Shown here piece after piece: positions 9,452 through 19,054 of a stretch of 64,000 nucleotides of DNA; the first letter of the stretch is position 1; the number at the start of each line of letters is the position of its first letter. Position numbers and translations under genes: made by a program. The DNA is from Emiliania huxleyi CCMP1516 (Eukaryota; Haptophyta; Isochrysidales; Noelaerhabdaceae), in contig NW_005199770.1 in NCBI RefSeq assembly GCF_000372725.1, positions 491,063 to 555,062 of the forward strand, read 5' to 3'. The notes under the pieces are model-generated. The model made no database searches, was not told the DNA's origin, and worked only from the letters and a program-made list of their open reading frames with translations.

Positions 9452-11028
9452 ATGCCCGATCCGTTCGAGCGCTGCGCGCCGTTCCAACCCTCCTCGTGCC
9501 TGTGCAGTGAGTTGCGGCTCAATACATCGTCCAAGGTCCCGCTTCCCGCCTGCCGCCCAACCGTAGCCTGCGGCCGAGCAGCAAGCAAGAGGTCCGTCTT
9601 TGGTGCCGCCGGCGCCGCTGGCAATGCAACGATTGCGATCCTGTACGGCTTCCAGCGGGAGAGGACGCGCAACAGCTTCACGCGCGCGCCACTCGCATCC
9701 TACCTCAAAGACATGACTCTGATCATGCGCCTCGTCCTCAGCCTGCGAGCTGTGGACACGGCACTGCCGATCCAACTGTTGGTAACTAGATGCGGAAACG
9801 GCGAAGATTACACACGACGAACTCGTGCTGTGCAGATAGCTCCGCCACCCGGTGTCCTACCAACGCGTGGCCACGTCGAGGCTGTATAGCTCTGCGTCTC
9901 ACTGTCTCGAGCCTCTGTTGACCCCCCTAAGGCTGGTCTCGGGAGAGCGGCACCGTCGCTTCGAGGCGAGGCTCGCGGCGCGCGGAGTGAAAATTCGCGG
10001 CGTGAGCTCGCCCGCGCTACCCCGCTGGGCAAACGCCTGGCACTCTGGTAGCTTCAGCAAGCTTGCGGCGCTGGGCCTGTTGGGCTATGACCGGTAAGTG
10101 GGCCTTGCATCGCAGTGGCCACCAGCCGTGACAGCACCAACCAGCCCGAACCCGAACCCACAGTGTCATTGTCCTCGACGTGGACTGTGTCGTGCTGCGG
10201 AACATCGACCACTTGGCCTTCGCGCCCGCACCTGGCTTTGTGTATCGTCGCAAGCTCCGCGAGAAGTGCACATCGCGCGCCGGGCTCAAGTGAGCTCGTC
10301 CCAATGGATTACAGGTGTGAAGAGCGCCTCTTCATCGCATCTAACCGTGAGCAGGTGGGAGCTCAGCTCTGGTGTGATGGTGCTGCAGCCGGGCGCCACC
10401 GAGAGCAACCGTATGCTGCGGCTGATGCGCCAAAGGGCGGAGCAGAGGTGGCGGGCCCCTGGGCCCTTGGCTTCCTCTGGGTCACTCAGGGTGGCCCGAT
10501 CCCTCCCAGGCACATTGTCGGCGACGGGGGTGACCAGTCCATCTGGCGCATCTTTTGGAGCCGCGTGTTCGAGCTGCCCGCGGCGTACAACGCGTACAAG
10601 ACGGACGCGGTGCCCTCTTGGAGGCGCGTGAAGGGAGCAGAATCGTAGTTACGTCGCTCTTCACCCACCATGTGCGTATGACAGATCACGATCCGCGGAG
10701 TTAAGTGAGACTGACCGAGAGCAGGCACGACATCTTTGTGCTGCACGACATCTGGCCCGTCCGCTGGTGGGCCGGCTGGAGGGCAAAGGCTGGCGCAGAG
10801 CTCTTCGACCAGCTGCGGTCGCTCTCTCGGCAGGCGGCGGGCGAGTGGAATATGATGGAGCCTCGTGCGGCAGCCTCGGGCCCTAGTGCCGCAGCATCCC
10901 CTCCCCGCGCTGACTCTGCCGCTTCGAACGTCTCTCGAGGGCGGGTGTGCTACCGCAAGGACGTGATCAACGTGTGCGAGTTTGAGGACCAGTGGCAGGG
11001 CGAGGGCATGGCCATGGGCGAGGGATAG
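9452..11028 (+). CDS. GT8-family (glycogenin-like) glycosyltransferase
   Basis: The protein probably moves a sugar from a nucleotide-sugar donor in the secretory pathway or cytosol. GT8 marks appear in order. NATIAILYGF and LIMRLVLSLRAVDTALPIQL form the N-terminal nucleotide-binding half. SFSKLAALGLLGYDR then RVIVLDVDCVVLRNIDHL carries the DxD metal site (DVD). ELSSGVMVLQPG and DQSIWRIFWSR...LPAAYNAYK are the two conserved C-terminal blocks, and HDIFVLHDI closes the core. The ATG at 9452 is the first in frame. At least four introns are needed; the clearest is 10094-10163 (GTAAGT...CACAG), which restores YDRVIVLD. Others lie near 9781-9932, 10289-10352, 10456-10510 and 10645-10724. The gene ends with a TAG at 11026. 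A substrate cannot be inferred. Confidence 0.8.
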
Positions 11029-11042
11029 GCCATACGTGTGTT

Positions 11043-11136
11043 CGGTGTGTGTGTTTGTGTGTCGTGTGTGTGTGTCCTTCTCTCTCTCTCTCTCCTCTCT
11101 CTCTCCCTCTGTGTGTGTGTGTGTGTGTGTGTGCCG
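11043..11136. repeat. (TG)n/(CT)n microsatellite
   Basis: Mixed GT, CT and GT dinucleotide runs lie just after the GT8 stop codon, between two convergent genes. Confidence 0.9.
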
Positions 11137-11247
11137 TAATGTAAGTTTGTGTCGCTGTCGGTGGCGCGGCGCTGGCGGCAGGAAAAAGAGACCGAGGGCG
11201 CGAATGGTCCGACGACGGTACGTATTATGCATCGCTGCCACACACGT

Positions 11248-11682
11248 CTACTCCCACACCTCGTCCTCCTCCTCCATGCCGTCGTGGCTACTGTCGGCGC
11301 GCGCCGCGGCTGCTGCCGCCGCCGCGGCCGCCTCTGTCCCTGGCTTTGAATGAAGTGTCCCCGTCCCCGGCACTGATCGAAGTGCCGCAGCGCTGCAGTC
11401 AGCGCACTCTGCGCGCCAGCGCTCCAGCCGCTCGCGATGCGCCACCAGTAGACTCTCCTGCGCCTGCAGCTGCGCTGCGAGCGCCGCGTTGCTGGCGCTC
11501 AGCGCCGACGCGCCCTCGCCCTCGGGAAGGCTCCGCCGTTCGTCAGCGGCGCGAAGCGCGTCGCCGAGGCGCTGCACGTCAGAGTTGAAGGCTGCCTCGC
11601 ACGCCTCGAGCTCGGCGGCATCGCGGCGCTCGACACACGCGGCGACCGAGGAGCGGATGTGCTCGGACAGCACAGCGGCCAT
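11248..11682 (-). CDS. Small coiled-coil protein, unrecognised
   Basis: This predicted 144-residue acidic protein starts at ATG 11682. Residues about 10-105 are helical and coiled-coil-like (RRDAAELEACEAAFNSDVQR, then AALAAQLQAQESLLVAHRER). A polyalanine stretch follows, and it ends in a very acidic tail (GMEEEDEVWE). Size and layout resemble small subunits of kinetochore or adaptor complexes, but no family can be named. The frame is open further upstream to 12063 only because it crosses a dispersed repeat, so the Met at 11682 is preferred. Confidence 0.6.
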   Translation of the reverse strand: MAAVLSEHIRSSVAACVERRDAAELEACEAAFNSDVQRLGDALRAADERRSLPEGEGASALSASNAALAAQLQAQESLLVAHRERLERWRAECADCSAAALRSVPGTGTLHSKPGTEAAAAAAAAAARADSSHDGMEEEDEVWE

Positions 11683-11794
11683 TCCTGTAAATAATAAATA
11701 GCGCACCCTTCTCCAGGGAGAGATGGGCGACGCACACGAACACAGAGGGACAGTGCGCACCCCGCCCCGCTCGCAGGGCGTGCAGCACACAGCG

Positions 11795-11881
11795 AAAAGA
11801 AAGAAAGAAGAAAGAACCCAAAGCCCAAGGGAGGGATGGGAGGACGGCACGCCGCCACCACACAGGGATTTTAAGGAGAGG
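11795..11881 (+). repeat. Dispersed repeat family A, full copy
   Basis: An A/G-rich start (AAGAAAGAAGAAAGAACCCA) is followed by CCCAAGGGAGGGATGGGAGG, ACGGCACGCCGCCACCACAC and AGGGATTTTAAGGAGAGG. Near-identical copies lie at 30225-30300 (+), 34174-34245 (-) and 60478-60562 (-), with diverged or partial copies elsewhere. There is no coding frame and no clear terminal inverted repeats. Confidence 0.85.
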
Positions 11882-12043
11882 TGTGTGGCACACAGCGGCT
11901 TCCTGAAAATGCCAGACGCGTTTCTCCTTTCCTCTGCCACCCTCCGGCGGTCAAGGGCCCCGGCTGTCCAAAGCTGGCTGTCCAAAGGATATCCACCTGA
12001 AGAACCTCGAGAGAGAGAAGACTGGCGTGGCAGGCGCTTGACG

Positions 12044-13520
12044 ATGGACACCGCCTCCCTCATCGCGTCCGTCCTCTCCGCTGCGCGCGACTGCCTCGCT
12101 CACGCCCTCCTCTGGCTTCCCGAAGTCCATCCTGACCTCAGGGAGAAGCCGGAGGGGTTGGCGGTCGCTGGCGCCGCTCTCGTGCCGCTCCTCCTGCTCA
12201 TCTCTTCGCTGCTTCCCGCGCGTGCTCCGCGCAAGGCCAGCAGCGAGAGCGGCGGTGGCAACAACTGGAAGCGTGCTCGCGTCGTGAAGACCGTCGCGGC
12301 AACGCCGCTGCTGGGCCGCTCGCCCTCGCTGCCGCCGCCGACGGCTCTGCCAAGGCCGGTCGACCTCACGGGGTCCTGGGTCAATGTGTCGATCCGCGGC
12401 GACATGCACGCGTACATGGTCTCGATGGGCGCCCACTTCCTGGTTGGGTCCTCTAGATAAGCCCGCCGCCGTTTCTCTGCCTGGCGCCGGCCTGTCTGGG
12501 GCGTTCCCTTCGTTTGCACTGCGGGCGCCCCGAGCTCCTGTGACGGACGGCGGCGCCTGCCGCGTGTGCAGGTGCGGCAGGAGGCCAAGGCGCAAGAGTT
12601 TGGCGTCGGCAAGATGCGAAACGTCATCTCGCGGCTTGCCTCCAGCTGCGCAGGCTGCCTCGAGGAGAGGAGCTCTCTCTGAGCCGGGCTCTGGACCGCC
12701 GCACAGGCAAAGCAACCTCCACCTGCTCATCGAGATGAACTTCCCCTTCGTCCAGTCCATCGAGCTCGAGCTAGACGGGTGTGCCACAGAGAGGCAGCAG
12801 AGAGGCAGCAGAGAGGCAGCAGAGAGGCAGCAGAGAGGCAGCAGAGAGGTTGTCCAACGCCCACGCGCCAACACCGCCCACACCGCCCATACCGCCAACA
12901 CCGCCTCGACGCTCTGCGCGACCCGCCTCGGCGGGCCTGCGGTCCCTGAGCTGCGCACCTCGGAGGCGCTGCGCCCCCTCCGGATGACTCCCCCGAGACC
13001 CCGATCTGCAGGCGCGAGCGCGAGTACGGCACAGACCCCATATCTCCCCATATCTCCCCCATATCTCCCCATATCTCAGGCGCGAGCGCGAGTACGGCAC
13101 AGACCCCATATCTCCCCATATCTCCCCCATATCTCCCCATATCTCAGGCGCGAGCGCGAGTACGGCACAGACCCGTTCGGACGCTCGCTTCGCTACTGCG
13201 CCCGTTGGGAGGGGGCCGAGCTGGTGTCCACCACCCCCCGGGCACCTCGCAGACACCTCGCAGACACCTCACGGACACTTCAGAAGACACATCGCAGACA
13301 CTTCGCAGACACTTCCTCGCCGCGCTGCGACCGGGGCACCTTGCAGCACACCACAGCCCTGGCACCTTGCAGCAGCCTCTCGAGTCCTACACATCCCCCC
13401 CCCCCCCCCCCCGGCCCAGCGCTCTTTGCCACCCCTCGGCCCTCCACCCACCAGGCGGGCACGCGCGTCACCCGCGTCTTTGCGCGCGAGCAGCCGGGGA
13501 CGCGCGCGCTGCGGTATTGA
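12044..13520 (+). CDS. Probable fatty-acid-binding/lipocalin-like protein
   Basis: Spliced pieces follow the intracellular lipid-binding protein plan. PVDLTGSWVNVSIRGDMHAY, then MVSMGAHFL joining to VRQEAKAQEFG across an intron, matches the G-x-W and helix-turn-helix start. LHLLIEMNFPFVQSIELELDG and REYGTDPFGRSLRYCARWEG, then AELVSTT, match middle beta-strands. GTRVTRVFAREQPGTRALRY ends the reading frame. An N-terminal extension of about 100 residues from ATG 12044 includes a membrane-like stretch (LAVAGAALVPLLLLISSLLPA), so the protein may be membrane-anchored. Introns hold 11-nt tandem repeats. One region repeats a 68-base unit, including the REREYGTDP coding start, three times. The stop codon lies in the first unit of a 17-base tandem repeat. 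The family call rests on pattern only. Confidence 0.55.
12784..12849. repeat. Intronic 11-nt minisatellite (GAGGCAGCAGA)n
   Basis: Six near-perfect tandem copies follow the exon encoding QSIELELDG. Confidence 0.9.
13011..13172 (+). repeat. 68-base tandem repeat carrying an exon edge
   Basis: CAGGCGCGAGCGCGAGTACG then GCACAGACC appears three times (about 13011, 13079 and 13147). The copies are separated by CATATCTCCC-type 10-11-nt repeats that end CATATCTCAG. Only the third copy runs on into recognisable coding sequence (DPFGRSLRYCARWEG). Confidence 0.9.
13244..13318. repeat. Intronic 11-nt repeat (CACCTCGCAGA)n
   Basis: About six drifting copies follow the exon encoding AELVSTTPR. Confidence 0.85.
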
Positions 13521-13578
13521 CGCCGAAAGGTATTGACGCCGAAAGGTATTGACGCCGAAAGGTATTGACGCCGAAACG
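13511..13578. repeat. 17-base tandem repeat (GGTATTGACGCCGAAA)n
   Basis: Four tandem copies. The first holds the TGA that ends the lipid-binding-like reading frame, so copy-number change would not alter the protein. Confidence 0.9.
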
Positions 13579-14095
13579 ACCGCGCAGCCTTGTTTGGGCG
13601 CCTGCTGCCCGGACGGCGGGTTTCGCGCAGCATTGGTCAATGTGACTTGCGCTACTGGAGCGGCGGAGCCACCCTCAGAGTGAGCGTCGTATCGGAGGGG
13701 GATGCACGGGCGGGCCGTGCCGCGCGCGTGCGCGGTGCTGCGGTGTGTGTAAACGCACGTACGTACGTTCACACTATATGTACGACAGTACGAGTCGGTG
13801 CGCGGGCAGCGAGCTTTCGGATTCGGTGCCATTTATTTACTCGAGCCCCGGTCAGCGCGCGTCTGTAGTTTGCGACTCTGGTACTTGGCACACCGATTCT
13901 GAAGACTCGAAACCCGTAGGAGAGAGACACACGCATGCGAAAAAACGGATGGGGAGAGGGAGAGAGTGGATAATAGCGGGGCAGACACACGTGGACCCTC
14001 GATGGGACACACACTGCACTGCTACGCAGATAGGCGAGCGCGGCCCAGCAGGTGTGGCAGCCAGGGGCTTCACTCAGACAGAATAAGGGCGCGGC
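13579..14095. other. Intergenic, nothing recognised
   Basis: About 500 bases without a credible frame. There is a short CGTACGTACG run near 13758 and GAGAGA tracts near 13950. Confidence 0.5.
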
Positions 14096-14392
14096 TCACC
14101 ACAGCCGCGGCGACGAGAGGGAGCGGATCTTGCTGCTGAGACGACGGAGGCGCGAACTCCGCGAGGGGCCTGGAGAGCTCTCCGCGCGCTCGGACAGCTC
14201 GGACTCTGTCGAGTCCTCTGCGGGCTCGGACTCTCCCAGAGATTCTCCGGATGAAGCCGACCGCAGGCCCGACTCCAGGTCGTCCAGCTCCATCGCTGAT
14301 GCCCTCAACGCGCTCCGCTCCGCTGGGGCTGCCGGGCTCGACTCCACGCCCATCATCACGTCCGCCAGCCGGTCAACGATTCTGTCGACCAT
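14096..14392 (-). CDS. Small Ser/Glu-rich protein, unrecognised
   Basis: A 98-residue frame with an ATG start: MVDRIVDRLADVMMGVESSP, then a Ser/Glu-rich middle, then a basic end (RLRRLSSKIRSLSSPRLW). The shift from an amphipathic N-terminal helix to acidic and then basic blocks looks protein-like and not like a shadow frame. No family is recognised. Confidence 0.4.
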   Translation of the reverse strand: MVDRIVDRLADVMMGVESSPAAPAERSALRASAMELDDLESGLRSASSGESLGESEPAEDSTESELSERAESSPGPSRSSRLRRLSSKIRSLSSPRLW

Positions 14393-14597
14393 ATGACCAC
14401 GTTTGAGCGCGTCTCACAGGTTCTACACACTTGTGCAAGGTCACACGCCGTCCTGCCTTGCACCTTGTGAGCTTTGAAGTAACGCTTCGCCATTTTCTTC
14501 TTCTCTTAGAGGTAGCCGATGAGAAGTGTGGGCTCTACCCTGCGCTTCTGTGGTGGGCAATCCGGCCTTCCTCCAGCTGCCCCCTCCTCCTCCGGGG

Positions 14598-14951
14598 ATG
14601 CAACCGTCGTGGGTCCAGATTCCGCAGTGGGTCGCCATCAGTGCGCTGCTCCCCTTCAGTGAGCCCGAGCCCGCTGTGGCCACCCACTTTGACAGGCTCA
14701 GCGTCTTGCGGCTGGCCGTATTGGCCGCGGCTTGGCGCCGCATCCTCGGCGCCTTGTCCGACCTCGGCGTTTTCAGCACGGTGCACGTGGATGAGGATGC
14801 GTTCCGTACGGTGTGCATCCAGGCTCTGCACTCCCGCCAAATCCCGGTGCCCGAGCTCTATCTGCAGTGGGGCGATTTGGGGTACTCTGAGGCGATCACA
14901 CCCTTGGTGCCCCGGATTCATCTATCCGTTGGGCCCCGGTACATTCATTAG
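14598..14951 (+). CDS. Hypothetical protein, unrecognised
   Basis: A 117-residue frame from ATG 14598 (MQPSWVQIPQWVAISALLPF...). It has balanced composition and a helical hydrophobic stretch (LSVLRLAVLAAAWRRILGAL). The same frame is open 24 codons upstream without a Met, so a 5' exon is possible. No homology can be named. Confidence 0.4.
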   Translation: MQPSWVQIPQWVAISALLPFSEPEPAVATHFDRLSVLRLAVLAAAWRRILGALSDLGVFSTVHVDEDAFRTVCIQALHSRQIPVPELYLQWGDLGYSEAITPLVPRIHLSVGPRYIH

Positions 14952-15071
14952 AACTGATCACTTTGCGCAGCAGCCGTCCCTTCGCCGACTGGACGGCAGT
15001 GCGCTGCGTTGTCGCTCTGTCGTGCACGCTCTCGTGCCTCGTTGTTGTGACCCACCCTGTCCCACCCGTGT

Positions 15072-15790
15072 GTGATCAGTGTCTACGGAGGGAGTGTCTT
15101 CGGCTCACGCCAGGGCGCTCGTTGCTCCTCCGTCTCTTTGTATCTTCCATACTGCATTTATCAGAAGACCGAAAGAAAGAAAACAGACCGCGGTACGATA
15201 GTGGGCCCACCGGCGAGCCGGAGGGCCGTGGCCGGAGGGCCCCGGGGGGGGCTTGGGGTCAGTTGTCGGAGGAGGCGAGAGATGAGCTGACGCGGCCTCT
15301 GAGAGCGGAGTCGGGACGTACGGGCTCACCGGGGGAAGGCCAGTCGCAGTGGCAACCGGACCACCGCGACCTTCGACAGGGAGGGCCACGCCTCCCTGAG
15401 CCTGGAGAGGAGCCGGCGGAGGGGGGGGGCGAGCCGAGGACGATAGAGAGGCCGCGGGTGCGGGCGCGACTCGTCAACCAGGGAGAGCGGGCTCGACCCC
15501 CCGGGGGTGGAACTGGGCGCGACCCAATGCCACCGTTCTCGCCCGGGGTGACCCCGGCCGGGCCGTCGACACTCTCAGAACCGGTGGAGCTGGGAGAGGC
15601 TGGCGAAGACGAAAGGCGGCAGCGGAGGAAGCGACACCAACAACGAGGGAAACGACCACACCGGTCGTCGCATAACGACCACACCGGCCGTCGTATCACG
15701 TATGACGCTCGGCAAGCGAGCAAGAGAGCGAATCGGGGAGAACCGGAGCCCCGGGAGGACCGAAGGTGGAGCCCCGGGACCGAGGACTAA
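15072..15790 (+). other. Open frame of doubtful coding value
   Basis: A long frame rich in Gly, Pro, Glu and Arg (for example EEARDELTRPLRAESGRTGS) ends at 15790. It shows no hydrophobic core or known motif, and family B sequence lies directly downstream. It could be an exon of an unknown gene or decayed mobile DNA. Confidence 0.25.
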
Positions 15791-15892
15791 GCAAGTGTCT
15801 GTGTTTGGGCGTGGTGTCCAGTGTAATGTCCACTAGCTCCGAGTAGAGGGGGCGTCCTGCAGTTAATTAAGTGGAAACCCGGTACGCGGGTC

Positions 15893-16068
15893 CAACCCTC
15901 GGAGAACTGTGTTTACTTTAAGGCCCTTGCCCTGCGAACGCGCACCCCCGGGGCTAGGGAGGGCTCTCTAGCCCGTAACCCGATGCCAATCATCCGGCCC
16001 GCTGGGTGCGCTTCTGAGCTCCCCGGCCCTGGATGTGCGGTTAATGACTGCACTCCAAGTGCTCCAAG
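15893..16068 (-). repeat. Dispersed repeat family B, reverse copy
   Basis: The reverse complement reads CTTGGAGCACTTGGAGTGCA, then CCAGGGCCGGGGAGCTCAGA, GCATCGGGTTACGGGCTAGA, GAGCCCT, and ends in GGCC...AAAGTAAACAC and CCGAGGGTTGG. It matches 32004-32162, 34650-34820 and 34822-34962. A small internal hairpin GGGCT-AGAG-AGCCC is kept in the copies. Confidence 0.85.
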
Positions 16069-16259
16069 ACCCGCGAGGGATGCGAGGACGGCACACGCCG
16101 CCTCTCTCACCACCGCGTCATCTGTGTGCTACATGTGCGTCTTCCAGAGAGAGAGAGAGCCGCGCCAGAAGCCACTTGCCCAGAACTTAGGCGAGTCGAA
16201 TGCGAGTCGGTACGCGATCCATCCGCCCGACAAGTCTTTGCGTGTATGACTCTCGCGCC

Positions 16260-17507
16260 ATGCTCAACCCGCACGATGCCGCTGGAGCACAGTTTCCCAG
16301 CAGCGGCGAGGTGACTGGCAATGCCCACCACCCAACCGGGCCCGCCTTTTACCTCCAAGAGCACGGCGGCTTTGACTTTGCGAATGTGGCCGAGGGCCTC
16401 CGTGAACGCGGCCAGTCGGCAGATGACGCACTGCACGTGGGCACCACAGTTGAGCTGAATTTGCTGCCCGCGCTGTCTACGCACCCGCTGCGAACGCTCG
16501 ATCCCGCCAGCGCGCAGGTGCACGTGCTGGCGGCGCTGCCCTTTGCCTCACACGTCCTCTCACTGGCTGAGGGCGACCCAAGCTCCCACGTGCGGCGGAT
16601 GATGGCTTTTGCGTATGAGCTGCGAAAGAGCCGCGCGTTCGTTGAGCATCAGATTCCGTTTGTCCTTATATACCCGCACTCGAACCCCACGCTGATGGGA
16701 AACGAGGCTCTGGCCGCACTCTCCCTCGGCAGCCTCATCGTGGCCACCTCGGATCCGGTCTTTGCCCGTCCGACCCGGCACGAGCTCGCTTCTGCAGAAT
16801 TCCATCAAGCATATCGAAGGGGAATCACGATACCCTACCTTGGGTCACGCAATCAGGCGGCGGCGGTTGGCAGGAAGAGAGCAGGCCCCGTGGGAAACGA
16901 CGCGTGGGATAAGTTTCAGCGGCGCTTTGGCTACAAAGCTAACCCGACTGGCATCGCGACAGCCCTGCTGCGTGAGCTGGGCGTGCGCCTACCTTCATGC
17001 CACGCACCAGCTAATGGTGGCCTTCCCACCAGGCACCGCAGCTTGTGCCCCTATAATCCGGCAGCTGGCGGCCAGGCGAGCCGGAGGCTGTCCTTGTCCA
17101 GCGGCGCCGCCGGCCTACGGGCGCGCATCAGCAGCCTCGGCCGCACGAACGGATCGGTCAACGAAAGAAGGAGTCGACGTGCAAGCGCGGCCTCTCCTCG
17201 CCGTTCCCTACCCTCCCAGCCGGCACCGCTGCCAGTGCGCCACGCGGTGCCGACGCAGGCCGTCGCGCGGGTCGCGACCGTGCATCGGCGGCTGGCGCTC
17301 GCGGTGGAGATGGGCGCGCAGATTGGGTGGTCTTTGCTGCTGCTCTCCCTTCTGCTCATCGTACCAATCGCATGGGCCATCCTCTCCCCGCCCCGGGACG
17401 ACTACGACGAGCCGCCCGCACCCACAGACGGTAACGAGGAGCCAACTTCCCCACGATCGCCCCTTTTCAGAGCCAAAGAGACACGATCCGACGAGACAAA
17501 ATCGTGA
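16260..17507 (+). CDS. Exostosin-like protein with a C-terminal membrane span (tentative)
   Basis: This 415-residue protein starts at ATG 16260. Residues about 80-240 resemble the first half of exostosin/GT47 glycosyltransferases: HVLAALPFASHVLSL, RMMAFAYELRKSRAFVEHQI, FVLIYPHSNPTLMGNEALAA, then a later GITIPYLGSRN like the family's ...VIPY... block. GT47 enzymes work in the Golgi. The rest is Ser/Arg-rich. A hydrophobic span (IGWSLLLLSLLLIVPIAWAI, about residues 365-385) near the C-terminus precedes an acidic tail. GT47 enzymes usually have an N-terminal anchor, so the topology is odd. An unrecognised intron near 17000 is possible. The family call is weak. Confidence 0.5.
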   Translation: MLNPHDAAGAQFPSSGEVTGNAHHPTGPAFYLQEHGGFDFANVAEGLRERGQSADDALHVGTTVELNLLPALSTHPLRTLDPASAQVHVLAALPFASHVLSLAEGDPSSHVRRMMAFAYELRKSRAFVEHQIPFVLIYPHSNPTLMGNEALAALSLGSLIVATSDPVFARPTRHELASAEFHQAYRRGITIPYLGSRNQAAAVGRKRAGPVGNDAWDKFQRRFGYKANPTGIATALLRELGVRLPSCHAPANGGLPTRHRSLCPYNPAAGGQASRRLSLSSGAAGLRARISSLGRTNGSVNERRSRRASAASPRRSLPSQPAPLPVRHAVPTQAVARVATVHRRLALAVEMGAQIGWSLLLLSLLLIVPIAWAILSPPRDDYDEPPAPTDGNEEPTSPRSPLFRAKETRSDETKS

Positions 17508-17757
17508 GGTTGCGCTCCTCCAGCGTGGTCTCCACTTGGCGGGCTTTATATCAATCAACTCGGGGTCACGCATGCTCCGAGAGAGATACTGTGCCTGTGT
17601 AGCGCCGCGCGCTGTGAGCTCTGTGAGCTCTGTGAGCACCAGCATTTTTTCTTGTTTTCCTGTGTGCGTACCGGTTACAAGACAAAAAGAGGAGAACACA
17701 CGGCAGAGAACATGGCTGTCTTTTCCTCCATTCGCCAGCATGCCCACCTCTCGCCAT

Positions 17758-18597
17758 CTACGGCAGCCTCAGGCGGCTCAGCGGCGTAAGCACTCGCAAC
17801 CCTCGTCGCCAGCCGCCTTGACGGCCACGGGGCGGCTCGGCGGCAGCGCCGGCGGAGATCACATTCAGGAGGGACACGGGAAAGACCAACATTACGAGCA
17901 CGAGCAACAGCAGGCGAGCAACGATCATGGTCAGACGCCGCTGTGGCTTGAGCGGGCACGATTCCAGTAGTGCGTCGTCCCTCATTGTGACCACCCCGCC
18001 CGCGAGGGCGCTGACAGCAGAGCCGCGCACATCCTCTTCCGCCTGCAAGAGCGAGGCGGAGTTGGTTCGCCTCCGCTTGATGCCGGCGCTAGTCGAAGTA
18101 GATGCCGGCGCTAGTCGGAGTAGCTGCCTCCTAGCGTCGCTCAGCCACGGCGGCTCATCTCCTGCCATCACATCATTGCTCGCCACTTGCTCTTCGTCCG
18201 GCTTGTACGGCTCATAAGGCTCGTACGGCTCATAAGGCTCGTACGGCCCCCCGTCGTACACTGCGGCGCCGCTCATAGCCATCGAGCTAAGGAGAGCAAG
18301 CTCATAGCCAGCTGAGCCATCCCGTTCCTCCACAAACGCCTCGTCCTGATCGTCCCTCTCTTGAGCTGCCGCGATCTCCTCCTCTTCCCAAACCTCAGAT
18401 GTCACAAACGCATGAGGGGGGAGCAAGCTCAGCAGACGAGCGAGCTCCCCTCGCCGCTGCTCTGGTCGATCTATTGGTGGGGATGCAGGGCGAGAAGGCG
18501 CCGTCGACGTGGCGCGAGAGTTTGAACGTGACGAGGCTTCCGCGACAGACGCATGAGACCGTCGAACCCAGTCGCCAGAAGTAAGCGCGCGACGCAT
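17758..18597 (-). CDS. Single-span (tail-anchored type) membrane protein, unrecognised
   Basis: This 279-residue protein starts at ATG 18597. The first 220 residues are hydrophilic, with acidic (WEEEEIAAAQERDDQDEAF) and basic segments. A tandem tripeptide repeat (YEPYEPYEPYEPYKP, encoded by GGCTCATAAGGCTCGTACG-like units at about 18200-18245) lies in the middle. One strong hydrophobic span, RLTMIVARLLLLVLVMLVFP, sits about 50 residues before the end, followed by a short Arg-rich tail. It faces the exostosin-like gene tail to tail. Function is unknown. Confidence 0.55.
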   Translation of the reverse strand: MRRALTSGDWVRRSHASVAEASSRSNSRATSTAPSRPASPPIDRPEQRRGELARLLSLLPPHAFVTSEVWEEEEIAAAQERDDQDEAFVEERDGSAGYELALLSSMAMSGAAVYDGGPYEPYEPYEPYEPYKPDEEQVASNDVMAGDEPPWLSDARRQLLRLAPASTSTSAGIKRRRTNSASLLQAEEDVRGSAVSALAGGVVTMRDDALLESCPLKPQRRLTMIVARLLLLVLVMLVFPVSLLNVISAGAAAEPPRGRQGGWRRGLRVLTPLSRLRLP

Positions 18598-18892
18598 AAA
18601 TACTGCGATTGCTGCTGCTGGAGTAAGCGCGCGTCAGTTCGCGCCTCCCTCGCACCAGGGTAGTATTTGGGGGCGCGCTCAAAGTTTTCATTCAGTTAAT
18701 CGCTTTTCATAATGAACGCGAAGAGGCGCGTCCTCATAGCGTCCTCCCGAACGGCTCCAATTCAAGCGACAGGCCCTCGCCTCTTCAGTCGCCACGCGCC
18801 ACCGTAACTAGGAGAGCAGTACTCGTTTGGCACCTGTGGTGGGGTAGGACACACCGGCGCACGTCGGCAGGGGAGGAGTGTGTGAGAGGATG

Positions 18893-18928
18893 AAGGAAGA
18901 AAGAAAACGGACAACCCAAGGGAGGCTA
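18893..18928 (+). repeat. Family A fragment
   Basis: AAGAAAGAAAACGGACAACC followed by CAAGGGAGG matches the start of the family A element and then stops. Confidence 0.7.
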
Positions 18929-19054
18929 AATGTATGTATGTACAATGAGAGAGGACTCGAGATGTGTTCGAGATTTGGGCGGTCGTGCTTTTCGGCGGTC
19001 GTGGAGGTCGTGGAGGTCGTGGAGTGGCGAGTCACGCTCGGGCGGACAGCACTG

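Noticed and set aside
13740-15060. tRNA or rRNA genes
   Set aside because: No cloverleaf with A- and B-boxes and no conserved rRNA core sequence was seen here or elsewhere in the window. Short inverted repeats alone were not accepted.
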